64,000 nucleotides of DNA. Source: Asterella californica. Its lineage: Eukaryota; Streptophyta; Marchantiopsida; Marchantiales; Aytoniaceae. A program made the translations under genes and the position numbers. The number at the start of each line of letters is the position of its first letter. Positions within the stretch are counted from its first letter, which is position 1. The notes below the pieces were generated by a model. That model ran no database searches. It had not been told where the DNA came from and saw only the letters and a program-made list of their open reading frames with translations. The DNA lies in the NCBI GenBank assembly GCA_036924285.1, contig JAYKYS010000006.1, positions 28,246,001 to 28,310,000 of the forward strand, in the 5' to 3' direction. Of the stretch, positions 32,467 to 43,331 are shown one piece after another.

Positions 32467-33388
32467 TACCACCTCGCAACTGTGTTCCTGCGAAGGCAGG
32501 AGTAGCTCGAGGAAGACCATCTTCATGGACTGAAGATTGGTGGCGCAGGACTTTCCACAAGCTAGACTCCGAGGACCGGGGGTACTGGTTTGAGAGAAGA
32601 AGATTTTGCCCAGGGTCGTGAGCGCGTGGCATGTGCTTGGGAGCACCACTTGTCTTGTCGTGGAAGACAGGCAGGGTAGGAATGGGTGGAAGATCGAATC
32701 TTACCGGGAGCCGAAGAAGCGACTTTTGGCGAAGTTGTTTCTACATCTTTTCCCCAAGGGGAAATCGCAGAAGACGAGGTACCTGGGAGATCAAGACGTA
32801 GAGTTCCTGGAAGCAGTGTGGGATAACAGAGTACCCATCTATTGGAGCGCATACGTCCACTACTATGTACAGACGGAGCTAGCGTACTTGGGTACCCCGA
32901 CGAGAGGACACTTGACACCTTTCCTCTGCTACTTGTACGTAGCCATGAGGAATCTTAGGGGAGATCAGCTGGCAGAGTATGGGCCAACATGGCAACAGGA
33001 GGTGAAGGAGGAGACCTCAGAAGACGATGATCGAGCAACAGCCGTAACGCCCCCTCTCACTCTGATGCCACAGCTGAGGCTCGGCTCTCACCAGAAGACG
33101 CTTCTGGTGAGGGAAGACGAGTCTAGTGGGTCAGAAGACGCCACGTCACCGAGGAAGATGGGTCCTAGAAGTGTACCTAGGAAGCCCACCTCTCTCATTC
33201 ATTCAGGATCGAAGTCCGACTCGGAAGAAGAACTGCTGAGTACTCGATCGGAGCAGAAGACTGCTTTTGCAACACCTGGGAGTCTTCCGAAGACTCCAGA
33301 AGACAAGAGAAGAAGGGATACTCCTACTGCGATGCCAGGAAGCGCAGTGAAGAGAACCGCTCCTGCCACGAAAGATCTTCCACCCCGG
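32322..33388 (+). pseudogene. Coiled-coil ORF of the GAAGAC-rich family, first part
   Basis: 32322-32621: FLKELGLDFFLWDW and EDWWRRTFHKLDSEDRGYWF; after a frame change, 32606-33388: RNGWKIESYREPKKRLLAK, IYWSAYVHYYVQTELAYLG, LTPFLCYLYVAMRNL, then a long Glu/Ser/Thr/Pro-rich region. Function unknown; it stands where an extra gene before gag is found in some plant gypsy elements. It is cut at CCGG (33385-33388) by the young gypsy element and resumes in the same frame at 42093. Confidence 0.6.
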
Positions 33389-34760
33389 TGTCGGAGTGTG
33401 ATCCGTCTACCTAGGAAAGCGCCGGGCTTCTGGCTGTGGTTGTTTACTCAAGAGGTTGGCTTTCAGGTCACAACAGGAGCTATAAACACTCACACAGGAG
33501 TGTAGGATCCTCTGATATGCTCAAAAAGCGAAATTTAGGTCTCACTGGTAGTAATAGGCTTAAGCGGTGAACTTTGACACTCAAAGAGAGGAAAACTATG
33601 AAGGTTTAGACCTCTAAACTTCCCCTACATGCAAATGAGGTACTACTGAACTCACAGACGAAGTTTCAACTTGAGATCAAATTCTGACACGGAGATATGA
33701 ACAGAAAAGTTCTGAATAAGAGAATTATGGCAATTTCTGGTACCTAGACAGCTATTCAGACATAGAACAGAGAATTGGCTCGATGAATTTCAAATCTTCT
33801 CACAGTATTTGAAGTCTACAGGATGCTGAACATCCCTGTGAAGTTGGGACTCCTGAATGTTTGTAGAACTCCAGATCTCCTTCTCTAAAGTCGCTGTTCT
33901 AGATTAAGAGCTTTTCAGACCCCTCTGCTTCAGCGGCCGCCCTGAATTACTCAATTACTCAAATGATGCAAAACTTTTTGGACAGTCGTAGCCCTCCTGA
34001 CAGTGAACGCAACCACGAAGTTTTGAAGTGATTTCCTCAATTCTGCTGCAATTGGCACCGAAAACCCCAAAATCAACAAAAGTGACGCAGTTTTGGCACA
34101 ATCCGAACTTCAATTGGGCATAACTCCTTGTTTATTGATCCAAATCGAGCAAAAATTTCACTGACAGTGCTTGGCACGACGAGCTCTCTCTTCCTGTGCT
34201 CTCAGATTTCGAAGATACCTCACCAATTGCTCGAACTCCACTCTAGAGCTCTGTTTCTAAACTTAGAGTTTTACAAAAGACAAAAATGGACCAATGGGAG
34301 TTCATAGCTCCACTTGACTGTCCTTTTGTGCCTTAAACTACCTGGTAACTTTTCTACACTCATAGGCTACCACGTCAAGCCCCCTAGAGTGCCAGCGTAT
34401 AACTTAAACTACCTAAAATGACACATAGCCCTGAAAAATAACTTAAATTAGCTAGAAAGCGTGCATGGGCGACAAGTAAGTACAACCCATGAGCTCAAAC
34501 CCCTATCAGCATGGAAACCCTAAGTTATGTACACTGAACGTCATAGACAAGTAAGAAGTCACTTGCACAAGCGCACAAATGCTTGAACAAGATAACTAAC
34601 ATACTATCAGCCTACTAGGACTCAAAATAGTATTAACACCGTATGCAAAGGTGTCAAACATATACATAAAGGACTAGAAGTAATATGAGCTAACTTCTAG
34701 AACTACCAAACCTAAGCGTCGGAGTAGAAGTCAAGCATGTAGCCGCCAAATGGTGCGACA
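33389..34760 (-). repeat. 3' LTR of the young gypsy element
   Basis: 1372 bp, TGTCGG...GCGACA. Same length as and apparently identical to 40721-42092. Just inside it, the minus strand reads CAGAGGGGGTGGA (34773-34761), the polypurine tract that primes plus-strand synthesis. Confidence 0.92.
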
Positions 34761-34773
34761 TCCACCCCCTCTG
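34761..34773 (-). other. Polypurine tract
   Basis: CAGAGGGGGTGGA on the minus strand, touching the 3' LTR; the same 13 bases touch the LTR of the older copy at 61481-61493. Confidence 0.75.
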
Positions 34774-34808
34774 AACCTGCACATCCTCCGGTATGTGCCA
34801 GATCCAGA

Positions 34809-37800
34809 TCAAGACTCTTCAGCTTCAGCTTCAAATTCATCTTCAACCTCCATTGAGTCTTCAGCTTCATCCTCAGTAAGCTCTGCAATGTTCTGGTCAT
34901 CCCCTCTCCTTCTAAAGAGCTTGATTCTCTTCCCTGCGACTGGTATCTTGAGCACTGCACCATCTAACTCTCTCAAAGAGTATGTGGCATTATCATAAAC
35001 TTCTAACACCACATAAGGTCCGAACCATCTCTTGGAAAACTTTCTGATAGCGCTATGCTGATTATCAAGACTACTATCATAGACTAACACCCAATCACCT
35101 TCCTTAACTGGTTTGGGTCGTAATCTATGCGTCCTATCAAATCTGCCTTTGTTTCTCTCTCTAGCAGTCTTTAACCTTTCCACAGCTTTGGCAACATCCT
35201 CAGGTCTTCGTTCTAACTGCTGGATCCTTAATGCAAGAAGATCCTCCATACTTCTACCATCTTCCCACGGCAAAACATTCCAAGTAGGCACAACCTCCTC
35301 AATCGGCATCACAGGTTTTTGCCCTAGTATCAACTCTGCTGGCATATAACCTGTAACGGTACTATGAGTTGTACGATCTGCCCACAAAGCAAATGGTAGC
35401 AGTCTAGGCCATTCACGGATCTTACCCTTGCAAGCTTTTACCAAAGCTTTGATGATTGGCGGATGACCTCTTTCGCTCTTGCCATTCCCTTCAGGATTGT
35501 AAGCAGTGGTTAACGCCAACTTGATTCCCAATCGCTTGAAGAATTCAACTGCTTCTTGTGCATCCAGCTCACCCCTATCTGCAGTGATCTTTCCCACACA
35601 CCCATACCTACAAATAACATCTTCAAGTAGAAAGCGGCAGACACTAGCAGTGGTCTTCGTCCTCAGAGCACGACCTTCAACTTGGTTAGATAGATCTTCT
35701 CTAGCCAAGACTAGATACCTCATTTGTCCAAGTCCAAATGGCATAGTTACCAGATCAACTACCCATTTGTAATGAATGGCTAAAGGATAAGTAGGATGCA
35801 ATCCATCACGATGACGTACGTTGGAATACATCTGGCAGGGTATACAAGATGAAACAAACTGTACTACATCCTTATACATACCCTTCCACCAATACTTCTC
35901 CTTCATCTTGGCAAATGTAGCCCAAACTCCTCTATGACCAGCCCATAAACTCTCATGGAACTCCTTGATCAACTTCTGCTGCAATTCCAAGTCACATACT
36001 ACCCGCTGCGGTATACCTCCTTGTAGCTTAGGGCGCTTCCATAGATGTCCTCCATGTAAAAAGTAACCATAAGCTGTTCTACGGATCCTCTTGAAATCTG
36101 CATTAGACCAGCCTTCTTGCCTTTCCAGTGAACTCAAATAGCGCCCAAGATCCAACCACTCGCCATCATACACAGTTTCCTCAAAAAACTCCAACGGGGC
36201 TGCAAAATAGCTTCTATCTCTTCTAGCAAGAGCACTAGAATAGAACTCTGTTCCCACATCCTCCTGGTCATCTATCATTTCCTTCTCATCGTAATACCTA
36301 GCCCTTGATAACATATCTGCTACAGGATTGTCCTTTCCTGCAATATGTCTAAACTCTGGGTTCAAGGACTTGATATATGCTATCCACCTCAACATAGCAA
36401 TGTCTGGAGTTGTACAGCTAGTGATCATTCCCAAGAGAGGTAAACAATATGTCTCCACAACCACAGGTGCTCCTATCAAGTATTCCTTATCACTCTTCAT
36501 CGCAGTAACTACTCCCCATAGCTCTCTTTTGACCTGAGGGTAGTCTCTCTGCCGTGAACTTAACACCTTAGCTCCAAAACGCACCACATATCTATTTCCA
36601 TCCTCATCGTCCTGTCCTACAGCCCATCCAATGCCAATAGGACTAGTATCAACAGTAAGGATAACAGATCTGCCCAACTCATATGTTACCTTCCGTAGAG
36701 TTGGTGGTGAAGCCAAAAGATCCTTCAACTTCCTCATAGACTCGCTTTGCTCCTCTTGCCACTGAAATCTTTGCCCCTTCCTCAGCAGCTTGTACAACGG
36801 ATCTGCTACATGAGCAAAGTGTGGAATCCATATATGATAAAACACACATGCTCCTAGAAACCTTCTCACCTCAGTAACCGATCCACATGTCTCCTTCATC
36901 TTTCGGATGGCATCAACCTTGTTTGGACAAGGTTTCCGACCATAAGATCCACAAAGATGTCCCACTATTAACACCTCTTGTACTCCAAATACAGACTTGG
37001 CTCCTGATAAAGTCAAATGAACCTCCTCCAGTCGACTCTGTATCTTATCACAGTCAGCTATGTGATCTGCTACAAACTTACGGCACCCCCTCTGATCCAT
37101 TACCTCATTCTTCTCCTCCTCAGCACATCCTTTGATCGGCACATCATCAAGGAATGGCATAGTTTTTTCAGGAATGAAATCCCTCAAAACTTTATTCATG
37201 CCATTCATCATATGTGCTACAGAATTGGTAGCACCTTGCGGCAAGGTGCACATCCTTAGTAACCCCAAAGGTGTCCTCATTGTAGTCAAGTCTCTACTCT
37301 CAGAGGATAACTGAAACTGATCATAACCTGAATATAAGTCTCCCATGGAATAGATAGCACGACCAGCAAAAGCCTCTGCAAACTCGTCTACAATAGGTCC
37401 TATACCCATATTCCTGATAGTCACCTTGTTAACTGGCTGCATATCTTGGATAAACCTCAAAGCTCCACTTTTCTTCGGAACAGTAAACCATCTGCTAGAA
37501 TAGGGAGCTATAGATGGTTCCAAGATACCCATCCTAATCCTCTCATTGAGCAAGTCTATCAGCTTTGGCAGATGAGCTCTAGGCACAGGGATAGGACGTA
37601 GATTCCAAGGCACATGCGGTATAGTAAAGATTACCATAGGTGCAACTACACTTGGATCTACACATCCTACTTCATGTGACTCAAACGCAAACGCCTTACC
37701 ATGCCTAGATAGCATCTCCTTGAAGCTCTTCTTCTCTTGCTCAGTAAGAAACCCATCACCTCCAATCCTCAGCTCCTTCAGTGTTGTTTCTGTGAACTGG

Positions 37801-38147
37801 TGCCCAATTCTTCTCGGTCCTCTAAGCGTCGGTTCTCGTGCAGCTTGCTCCATCTTCTGATTGTAATCGAGTGGTACAGGCAAAGCCACTGGTTTAACTT
37901 TCTTTGCCACTGACTTGTACTTGGTCTCCACATACACCTCTTGTCGATCTATAAACTTATCAATTACATCATAAAGCTCCTTGGAGCTCACTCTCACCAC
38001 TCTATCTACATCATCTACAGAACTTTCTACTATAGATTTCAACTCCCCTATAGTATCTACCAAATACTGCTCTTCAAACACTCCAGATATATATTCATCT
38101 CCTGCTAACTCTCCACTGTCCCACAAAGACTGCTCTACACACTTCAC
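34809..38147 (-). CDS. gypsy pol: reverse transcriptase, RNase H, integrase (1112 aa)
   Basis: RT: FTVPKKSGALRFIQDMQPVN, MGDLYSGYDQFQL, TLPQGATNSVAHMMNGM and the catalytic MPFLDDVPIKG. RNase H: VILTVDTSPIGIGWAVG, VKRELWGVVTAM. Integrase: HESLWAGHRGVW...CIPCQ zinc finger, VVDLVTMPF, KITADRGELD and GNGKSERGH (DDE), then FGPYVVLEVYDNATY and an acidic tail. The FLDDVPIKG box and TLPQGATNS phrase differ from the other gypsy RTs here (FIDDFCVYG, GLCNAPVTF) and recall elements known from fungi. The first codon shown is GTG; the frame extends upstream to a TGA near 38177, about 100 bases after the gag stop and in a different frame, so pol is not a simple readthrough product. Confidence 0.92.
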   Translation of the reverse strand: MKCVEQSLWDSGELAGDEYISGVFEEQYLVDTIGELKSIVESSVDDVDRVVRVSSKELYDVIDKFIDRQEVYVETKYKSVAKKVKPVALPVPLDYNQKMEQAAREPTLRGPRRIGHQFTETTLKELRIGGDGFLTEQEKKSFKEMLSRHGKAFAFESHEVGCVDPSVVAPMVIFTIPHVPWNLRPIPVPRAHLPKLIDLLNERIRMGILEPSIAPYSSRWFTVPKKSGALRFIQDMQPVNKVTIRNMGIGPIVDEFAEAFAGRAIYSMGDLYSGYDQFQLSSESRDLTTMRTPLGLLRMCTLPQGATNSVAHMMNGMNKVLRDFIPEKTMPFLDDVPIKGCAEEEKNEVMDQRGCRKFVADHIADCDKIQSRLEEVHLTLSGAKSVFGVQEVLIVGHLCGSYGRKPCPNKVDAIRKMKETCGSVTEVRRFLGACVFYHIWIPHFAHVADPLYKLLRKGQRFQWQEEQSESMRKLKDLLASPPTLRKVTYELGRSVILTVDTSPIGIGWAVGQDDEDGNRYVVRFGAKVLSSRQRDYPQVKRELWGVVTAMKSDKEYLIGAPVVVETYCLPLLGMITSCTTPDIAMLRWIAYIKSLNPEFRHIAGKDNPVADMLSRARYYDEKEMIDDQEDVGTEFYSSALARRDRSYFAAPLEFFEETVYDGEWLDLGRYLSSLERQEGWSNADFKRIRRTAYGYFLHGGHLWKRPKLQGGIPQRVVCDLELQQKLIKEFHESLWAGHRGVWATFAKMKEKYWWKGMYKDVVQFVSSCIPCQMYSNVRHRDGLHPTYPLAIHYKWVVDLVTMPFGLGQMRYLVLAREDLSNQVEGRALRTKTTASVCRFLLEDVICRYGCVGKITADRGELDAQEAVEFFKRLGIKLALTTAYNPEGNGKSERGHPPIIKALVKACKGKIREWPRLLPFALWADRTTHSTVTGYMPAELILGQKPVMPIEEVVPTWNVLPWEDGRSMEDLLALRIQQLERRPEDVAKAVERLKTARERNKGRFDRTHRLRPKPVKEGDWVLVYDSSLDNQHSAIRKFSKRWFGPYVVLEVYDNATYSLRELDGAVLKIPVAGKRIKLFRRRGDDQNIAELTEDEAEDSMEVEDEFEAEAEES

Positions 38148-38271
38148 ATGTTGCCTCTCAAACCTCTTCAGATCTCAACCTTCCTATAACACACTGACCC
38201 ACATGCCGTCAATCCTAAGAAGCCAGTGGATAAAGCCTCATGCTCTACTGGATCAGGCGAGAATCCTAGCT

Positions 38272-40644
38272 CTACTGTACCGTTGAAGTCTCGCTCTTCA
38301 ATGGTACTCTGCCAAAACCCCTAGACTCTCTAAACTCCTGAGTAATCTTAGGTAGTGGACGGTCTCTCAAGCTATCACGATTCCTCTCATGTTCTGCAGC
38401 AACGGTCAAAAACTGAACAGCTCTTTTGCCGTCTCTACTACGTATCCTAGCATAAGCTGAACCATCATCCATAACTCGTGTCTCCATTCTAACAGCAGTA
38501 ATGTAAGGCTGCCCTAGAATGATAGGATAGGTTGACATGTCTTGCACAAAGAAATTCTGAACATCACTGATGTCACCCACAGTTACCTTGATGTTGGGAC
38601 AAGCACCATAGAGTTCTCCCCTCTGGTTGTTGGCAGCACGGATAAGCCATCCATGATCGGTGTCTATGGGCCACCTCCCACGCTTGTACAGCTCCTTAGA
38701 CATCAGATTAATCTCTGAGCCATGATCAATCAACGCCACCACAGGTTCCTCTAGATCTCCCAGCTTCACTAAGGTCTCTGTGGTTGCTCTCGCCCAATGG
38801 TTGTGAGAATAATGGCTCTTCTGCGATGCTTCCACCTCATCTTCAAACCTCACGTGCTGATCTGATCTTCCCTCTGATACTTGAGAGCAGTAACCAGCAA
38901 TCTCATCCTCCTCATCCTCCGACAGTTTGGTCCCTAGAGCGTTAAGCGTAGCTGCTTCACCCAAAATCTGACGTTTCCTCTTGATGATATCTATGATAAC
39001 CTCATGGAACTCACGCTTTGCTATCCCAAGAATCTCACCCAAGGTAAACTCAACCTTCCCATTCAAGATACGATTCTCTAACACCTGCTTCAGGTCTGTA
39101 GCAATCTCAATATCAGACTGAAGTTTGTATGCAAGCATCTTACCCTTCTCCTTGCTTCTCTCCTTCTCCTTTGGTGTTGTAGGTGGTAGATCCTCCATAG
39201 TCTCTTCCCGAGTAGGTGTTGTCTCCTGCCTTGCCTCTGGTCTAGCCCTTTCACTCCTTGTAGCAGGTCGTTTGGCTGTAGAAGCCTCACCTGCATCCTC
39301 CCTCCTGCGCTTTTCTTCTAGTACAGCTTCATGCTGACTTCTTGCAACATAAGCATGCACTGACATAGTATCCACAGGATCATTCCATCCTGTAGCTTCT
39401 CGAATTGAGTTGCCAACCCTTCGTAGCACATCCTTGTCTAGCTCTGTTCTAGCTACGGACCGCACTACATCAGACCACAACCCAGCAGTCCCTTTCTCTC
39501 TCTCCATCTCCACTTTCACTCCACAGGTAGCAGCATTCACAAGAGAAACAGCATGTGATGCTGATATCTCATTCACGAGTCTTTTCATACCACCCTTGCC
39601 AAAGTTGGTTCCCAACATCATCCCAGTCTCTCTCAGATGGATCTTACCATCTTTGAAGAAGATCAGATCCTTCCTCAATGCATCTGAAAACTCCCCGCAA
39701 TCTCTTCTTACATGGTCTAGGCTATCGCACCATATACAACGATGAACAAAGCCTTCTCTCATCTGAGGTCTCTGCATAGCAGGCTGTACATTCTGCTCCT
39801 TCTCTTCTAACCTAGTGAGCTTAAGCTTAAGCTCCTTCATACCCTTAATCAACTCATCAAGCGGTGAGTCTTCCTCTCTAGCAATTACCAAAGCGGGCTT
39901 AGTAGGCAACTGCTTGACAGGAATTATCAGAGGTGCTGCTTCACTTACCACCACCTTGTCCCTTCTTCTCTGTCTCTTGGCCAGCAAAGAAACAGCCTCT
40001 TCAACCTCCTTCCAGTCAGTCTTCAATCCTCTCTCCTCACTCTTGTCTTCCAGCAACAGCTCAAGCTTCTCCTGAATAGTCACGTCCGCTGCTTGTAGGA
40101 AAAGCTCGGTCTTCTCAACCTCTAGTGTAAGCTTCTCTGTCCTAGAAAGCTGAGCATATTGACGATCAAACTCCCTTAACAACTCATTTACAGACAAACG
40201 TTTGTTAGGTTTAACCACCCACTCCAAGAACGTTCTCTTGGTCACCCTCTCTGAATCTTCAGTGTAGTACTCCTCCTTCAAAGCTCGCATAAAGCTCTCC
40301 CAACTCTGTCCTTGCTGCTGCTTGAGCTCCTTCACACGCCCACGAATCTCAGGGACAACAGCAAGTTCAAAGTTCTCCACCATCTCCTTCTCAGGTACCT
40401 TGTTCACCTCCATCTCCCTAGCATAGTATCGCACATACTTGGAAATATCTGTCCCCTTGAACTGGTCCATCTGATGCACCACAGATTGCAACGCCTTGGT
40501 TGCTAACACCTCCTTCCTCTCTGTGCTCTGCTGCTGCTGCATGAACATGGAAAAAGCCTGGAACATCTTCATCGTAGCAGCATCAAACTGAATAGGTTGT
40601 TGAGCAGCAGCAGCACCCCCACTTGATGATCCTTGGTTGGCCAT
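38272..40644 (-). CDS. gypsy gag-protease (790 aa)
   Basis: Starts MANQGSSSGG at an ATG 76 bases after the 5' LTR. The capsid-like domain (about 50-240) includes DISKYVRYYAREMEV and LFLQAADVTIQEKL. A Lys/Glu-rich helix precedes an intact zinc knuckle CIWCDSLDHVRRDC (C-x2-C-x4-H-x4-C). After a charged spacer with a KEKERSKEKGK patch, the protease region has VVALIDHGSEINLMS and YPIILGQPYI; the usual D-S/T-G reads D-H-G. It forms the particle shell and processes the polyprotein. The frame is unbroken. Pol follows after about 100 bases in another frame. Confidence 0.9.
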   Translation of the reverse strand: MANQGSSSGGAAAAQQPIQFDAATMKMFQAFSMFMQQQQSTERKEVLATKALQSVVHQMDQFKGTDISKYVRYYAREMEVNKVPEKEMVENFELAVVPEIRGRVKELKQQQGQSWESFMRALKEEYYTEDSERVTKRTFLEWVVKPNKRLSVNELLREFDRQYAQLSRTEKLTLEVEKTELFLQAADVTIQEKLELLLEDKSEERGLKTDWKEVEEAVSLLAKRQRRRDKVVVSEAAPLIIPVKQLPTKPALVIAREEDSPLDELIKGMKELKLKLTRLEEKEQNVQPAMQRPQMREGFVHRCIWCDSLDHVRRDCGEFSDALRKDLIFFKDGKIHLRETGMMLGTNFGKGGMKRLVNEISASHAVSLVNAATCGVKVEMEREKGTAGLWSDVVRSVARTELDKDVLRRVGNSIREATGWNDPVDTMSVHAYVARSQHEAVLEEKRRREDAGEASTAKRPATRSERARPEARQETTPTREETMEDLPPTTPKEKERSKEKGKMLAYKLQSDIEIATDLKQVLENRILNGKVEFTLGEILGIAKREFHEVIIDIIKRKRQILGEAATLNALGTKLSEDEEDEIAGYCSQVSEGRSDQHVRFEDEVEASQKSHYSHNHWARATTETLVKLGDLEEPVVALIDHGSEINLMSKELYKRGRWPIDTDHGWLIRAANNQRGELYGACPNIKVTVGDISDVQNFFVQDMSTYPIILGQPYITAVRMETRVMDDGSAYARIRSRDGKRAVQFLTVAAEHERNRDSLRDRPLPKITQEFRESRGFGRVPLKSETSTVQ

Positions 40645-40691
40645 GATATCTGATCCTGTAACACTCTCAAGAAAACTCCCACCCTAGGTGT

Positions 40692-40709
40692 TTCACGTCG
40701 AGTTCACCA
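40692..40709 (-). other. Primer-binding site, tRNA-Trp type
   Basis: On the minus strand, 11 bases after the 5' LTR, TGGTGAACTCGACGTGAA differs by one base from the complement of the plant tRNA-Trp 3' end as I remember it (TGGTGAACCCGACGTGAA). The tRNA would prime minus-strand DNA synthesis. Confidence 0.65.
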
Positions 40710-40720
40710 AAAAGAGAGTA

Positions 40721-42092
40721 TGTCGGAGTGTGATCCGTCTACCTAGGAAAGCGCCGGGCTTCTGGCTGTGGTTGTTTACTCAAGAGGTTGGCTTTCAGGT
40801 CACAACAGGAGCTATAAACACTCACACAGGAGTGTAGGATCCTCTGATATGCTCAAAAAGCGAAATTTAGGTCTCACTGGTAGTAATAGGCTTAAGCGGT
40901 GAACTTTGACACTCAAAGAGAGGAAAACTATGAAGGTTTAGACCTCTAAACTTCCCCTACATGCAAATGAGGTACTACTGAACTCACAGACGAAGTTTCA
41001 ACTTGAGATCAAATTCTGACACGGAGATATGAACAGAAAAGTTCTGAATAAGAGAATTATGGCAATTTCTGGTACCTAGACAGCTATTCAGACATAGAAC
41101 AGAGAATTGGCTCGATGAATTTCAAATCTTCTCACAGTATTTGAAGTCTACAGGATGCTGAACATCCCTGTGAAGTTGGGACTCCTGAATGTTTGTAGAA
41201 CTCCAGATCTCCTTCTCTAAAGTCGCTGTTCTAGATTAAGAGCTTTTCAGACCCCTCTGCTTCAGCGGCCGCCCTGAATTACTCAATTACTCAAATGATG
41301 CAAAACTTTTTGGACAGTCGTAGCCCTCCTGACAGTGAACGCAACCACGAAGTTTTGAAGTGATTTCCTCAATTCTGCTGCAATTGGCACCGAAAACCCC
41401 AAAATCAACAAAAGTGACGCAGTTTTGGCACAATCCGAACTTCAATTGGGCATAACTCCTTGTTTATTGATCCAAATCGAGCAAAAATTTCACTGACAGT
41501 GCTTGGCACGACGAGCTCTCTCTTCCTGTGCTCTCAGATTTCGAAGATACCTCACCAATTGCTCGAACTCCACTCTAGAGCTCTGTTTCTAAACTTAGAG
41601 TTTTACAAAAGACAAAAATGGACCAATGGGAGTTCATAGCTCCACTTGACTGTCCTTTTGTGCCTTAAACTACCTGGTAACTTTTCTACACTCATAGGCT
41701 ACCACGTCAAGCCCCCTAGAGTGCCAGCGTATAACTTAAACTACCTAAAATGACACATAGCCCTGAAAAATAACTTAAATTAGCTAGAAAGCGTGCATGG
41801 GCGACAAGTAAGTACAACCCATGAGCTCAAACCCCTATCAGCATGGAAACCCTAAGTTATGTACACTGAACGTCATAGACAAGTAAGAAGTCACTTGCAC
41901 AAGCGCACAAATGCTTGAACAAGATAACTAACATACTATCAGCCTACTAGGACTCAAAATAGTATTAACACCGTATGCAAAGGTGTCAAACATATACATA
42001 AAGGACTAGAAGTAATATGAGCTAACTTCTAGAACTACCAAACCTAAGCGTCGGAGTAGAAGTCAAGCATGTAGCCGCCAAATGGTGCGACA
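40721..42092 (-). repeat. 5' LTR of the young gypsy element
   Basis: 1372 bp, bounded TGTCGG...GCGACA; supplies promoter and start of the element transcript, which runs toward lower coordinates. Apparently identical to 33389-34760. Confidence 0.92.
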
Positions 42093-43331
42093 CCGGAAGA
42101 TGAGAAGAGTAGCTTCTTCTCGTGCGCAAAAGATGAAGGTCATTGTGGTGGAAGAGGCTTCCTTGTCTTTGGAAGACGAGGTCGACACCTCAGAGCGAGT
42201 AGTGAAAATGAACTTGTCTTCCGCAAGAAGAAGACTGGAAGAGTTCAGCGCCTTCTTCCACAAGGAGATCCAGCCAGCTATGGAGTTGTTGGAGAAGAGA
42301 GCGAAGGCACAGGAGAGACCCTTGCAACCTGGATTCAGTCTGAGCACCTTGCTGCGACAAGAAGAAGACCAGAAGAAGACGGAGTCGCTGGAAGCTAGTC
42401 TTCGCACCTCGGAGAAGCTCGCAGCCAGATACAAGGTGGAAGCAACCGCTTCTGCCAAGGAGCTGGTGCAACTTCGGAAGAGCAACCAGGAGATGCAGGC
42501 GCGTGTACAATAGCGCGATCAAGAAGTCCTCCGAGTGCGGGAGAAGATCACCGTACTCGCAGAGGAGAAGACCACCTGGAAGATGCAGCGAGAAGCCGCA
42601 GAAGCGCGAGTTGCAGTTGAGAAGACGCAGCGGGAAGCAGCGGAGGCTCGTGCACAGGAGATGCTAGCACAGTCGGTGGAAGCGCTTCGGAAGAAGTTTA
42701 ACTTCACCGCGGGTAGGAAGTTACTTATCTTAGCTAGAGGATGGGACAGCGAGTCCAAGACAATGTTGGTGGAATGCCGGGAGAGCATGTTCAGGTACTT
42801 GGATCGGCAGATAGAGGGAGTGAAGACACTTTATGGTCTTCCCTCGCTTCCGATACATGCAACTACATCTTCTCAAGCTCCAGCACCATCTACTGGATCC
42901 GGAATGGAGAAGGAGGAGTTCGACCTCGCTGTGCACTTGGTAGTGACAGCGTTGGAAGCCGAGAAGACTCCGGAAGACGCCCCGGAAGACAGGAAGACGA
43001 GCCGTCTTCCTAGGTATTCTGCGTGGAGGAAGCGACTTCCCCGGACCCCTATAAGGTCGTCATGGTCCCTAGTACCGCATCCGTGCCTCAGAAGACCGAA
43101 GACGCACCACTCGACTTTGCTTCCCAGAAGACGCTTCCGTCTTCCGAAGCAAAAGCCGAAGCCGAAGAAGACGCAGCCGCAGCGACAGCAGGGCCAGCGA
43201 AGAGCGATGAGGAGGAAGCCACCTCAGTGACACCCGAGGTAACTGCAGAGCTTTCTAGCTTATCAGAAGCCGCGTTAGGAGCTCAGATAGGAGCAGATCA
43301 GGTAGAGATTGCCACGGAGCAATCAGAGTAG
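42093..43331 (+). pseudogene. Coiled-coil ORF of the GAAGAC-rich family, second part
   Basis: Continues in the frame interrupted at 33388: RRLEEFSAFFHKEIQPAMEL, SEKLAARYKVEATASAKEL and, past an in-frame TAG (42511-42513), VREKITVLAEEKTTW, MQREAAEARVAVEKTQREAAE. This is a long heptad-type coiled coil rich in Glu, Ala, Lys and Arg. Near 43020 the frame changes and an acidic Ala/Glu-rich tail ends at 43331. The role is unknown; such helices suit particle assembly. GAAGAC hexamers are common in the coding strand and may themselves shape the Glu-Asp/Lys-Thr composition. Confidence 0.6.

Larger units (their letters stand above)
33389..42092 (-). mobile_element. Young, nearly intact Ty3/gypsy element
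   Basis: Two LTRs, each 1372 bp (33389-34760 and 40721-42092), bounded by TGTCG and CGACA; I see no difference between them. Flanked by CCGG on both sides (33385-33388 and 42093-42096). Inside are a primer site, a 790-codon gag-protease frame, a 1112-codon pol frame and a polypurine tract, all on the minus strand. The lack of decay suggests a very recent insertion and possible activity. An older relative lies at 60088 to the window end. Confidence 0.93.
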
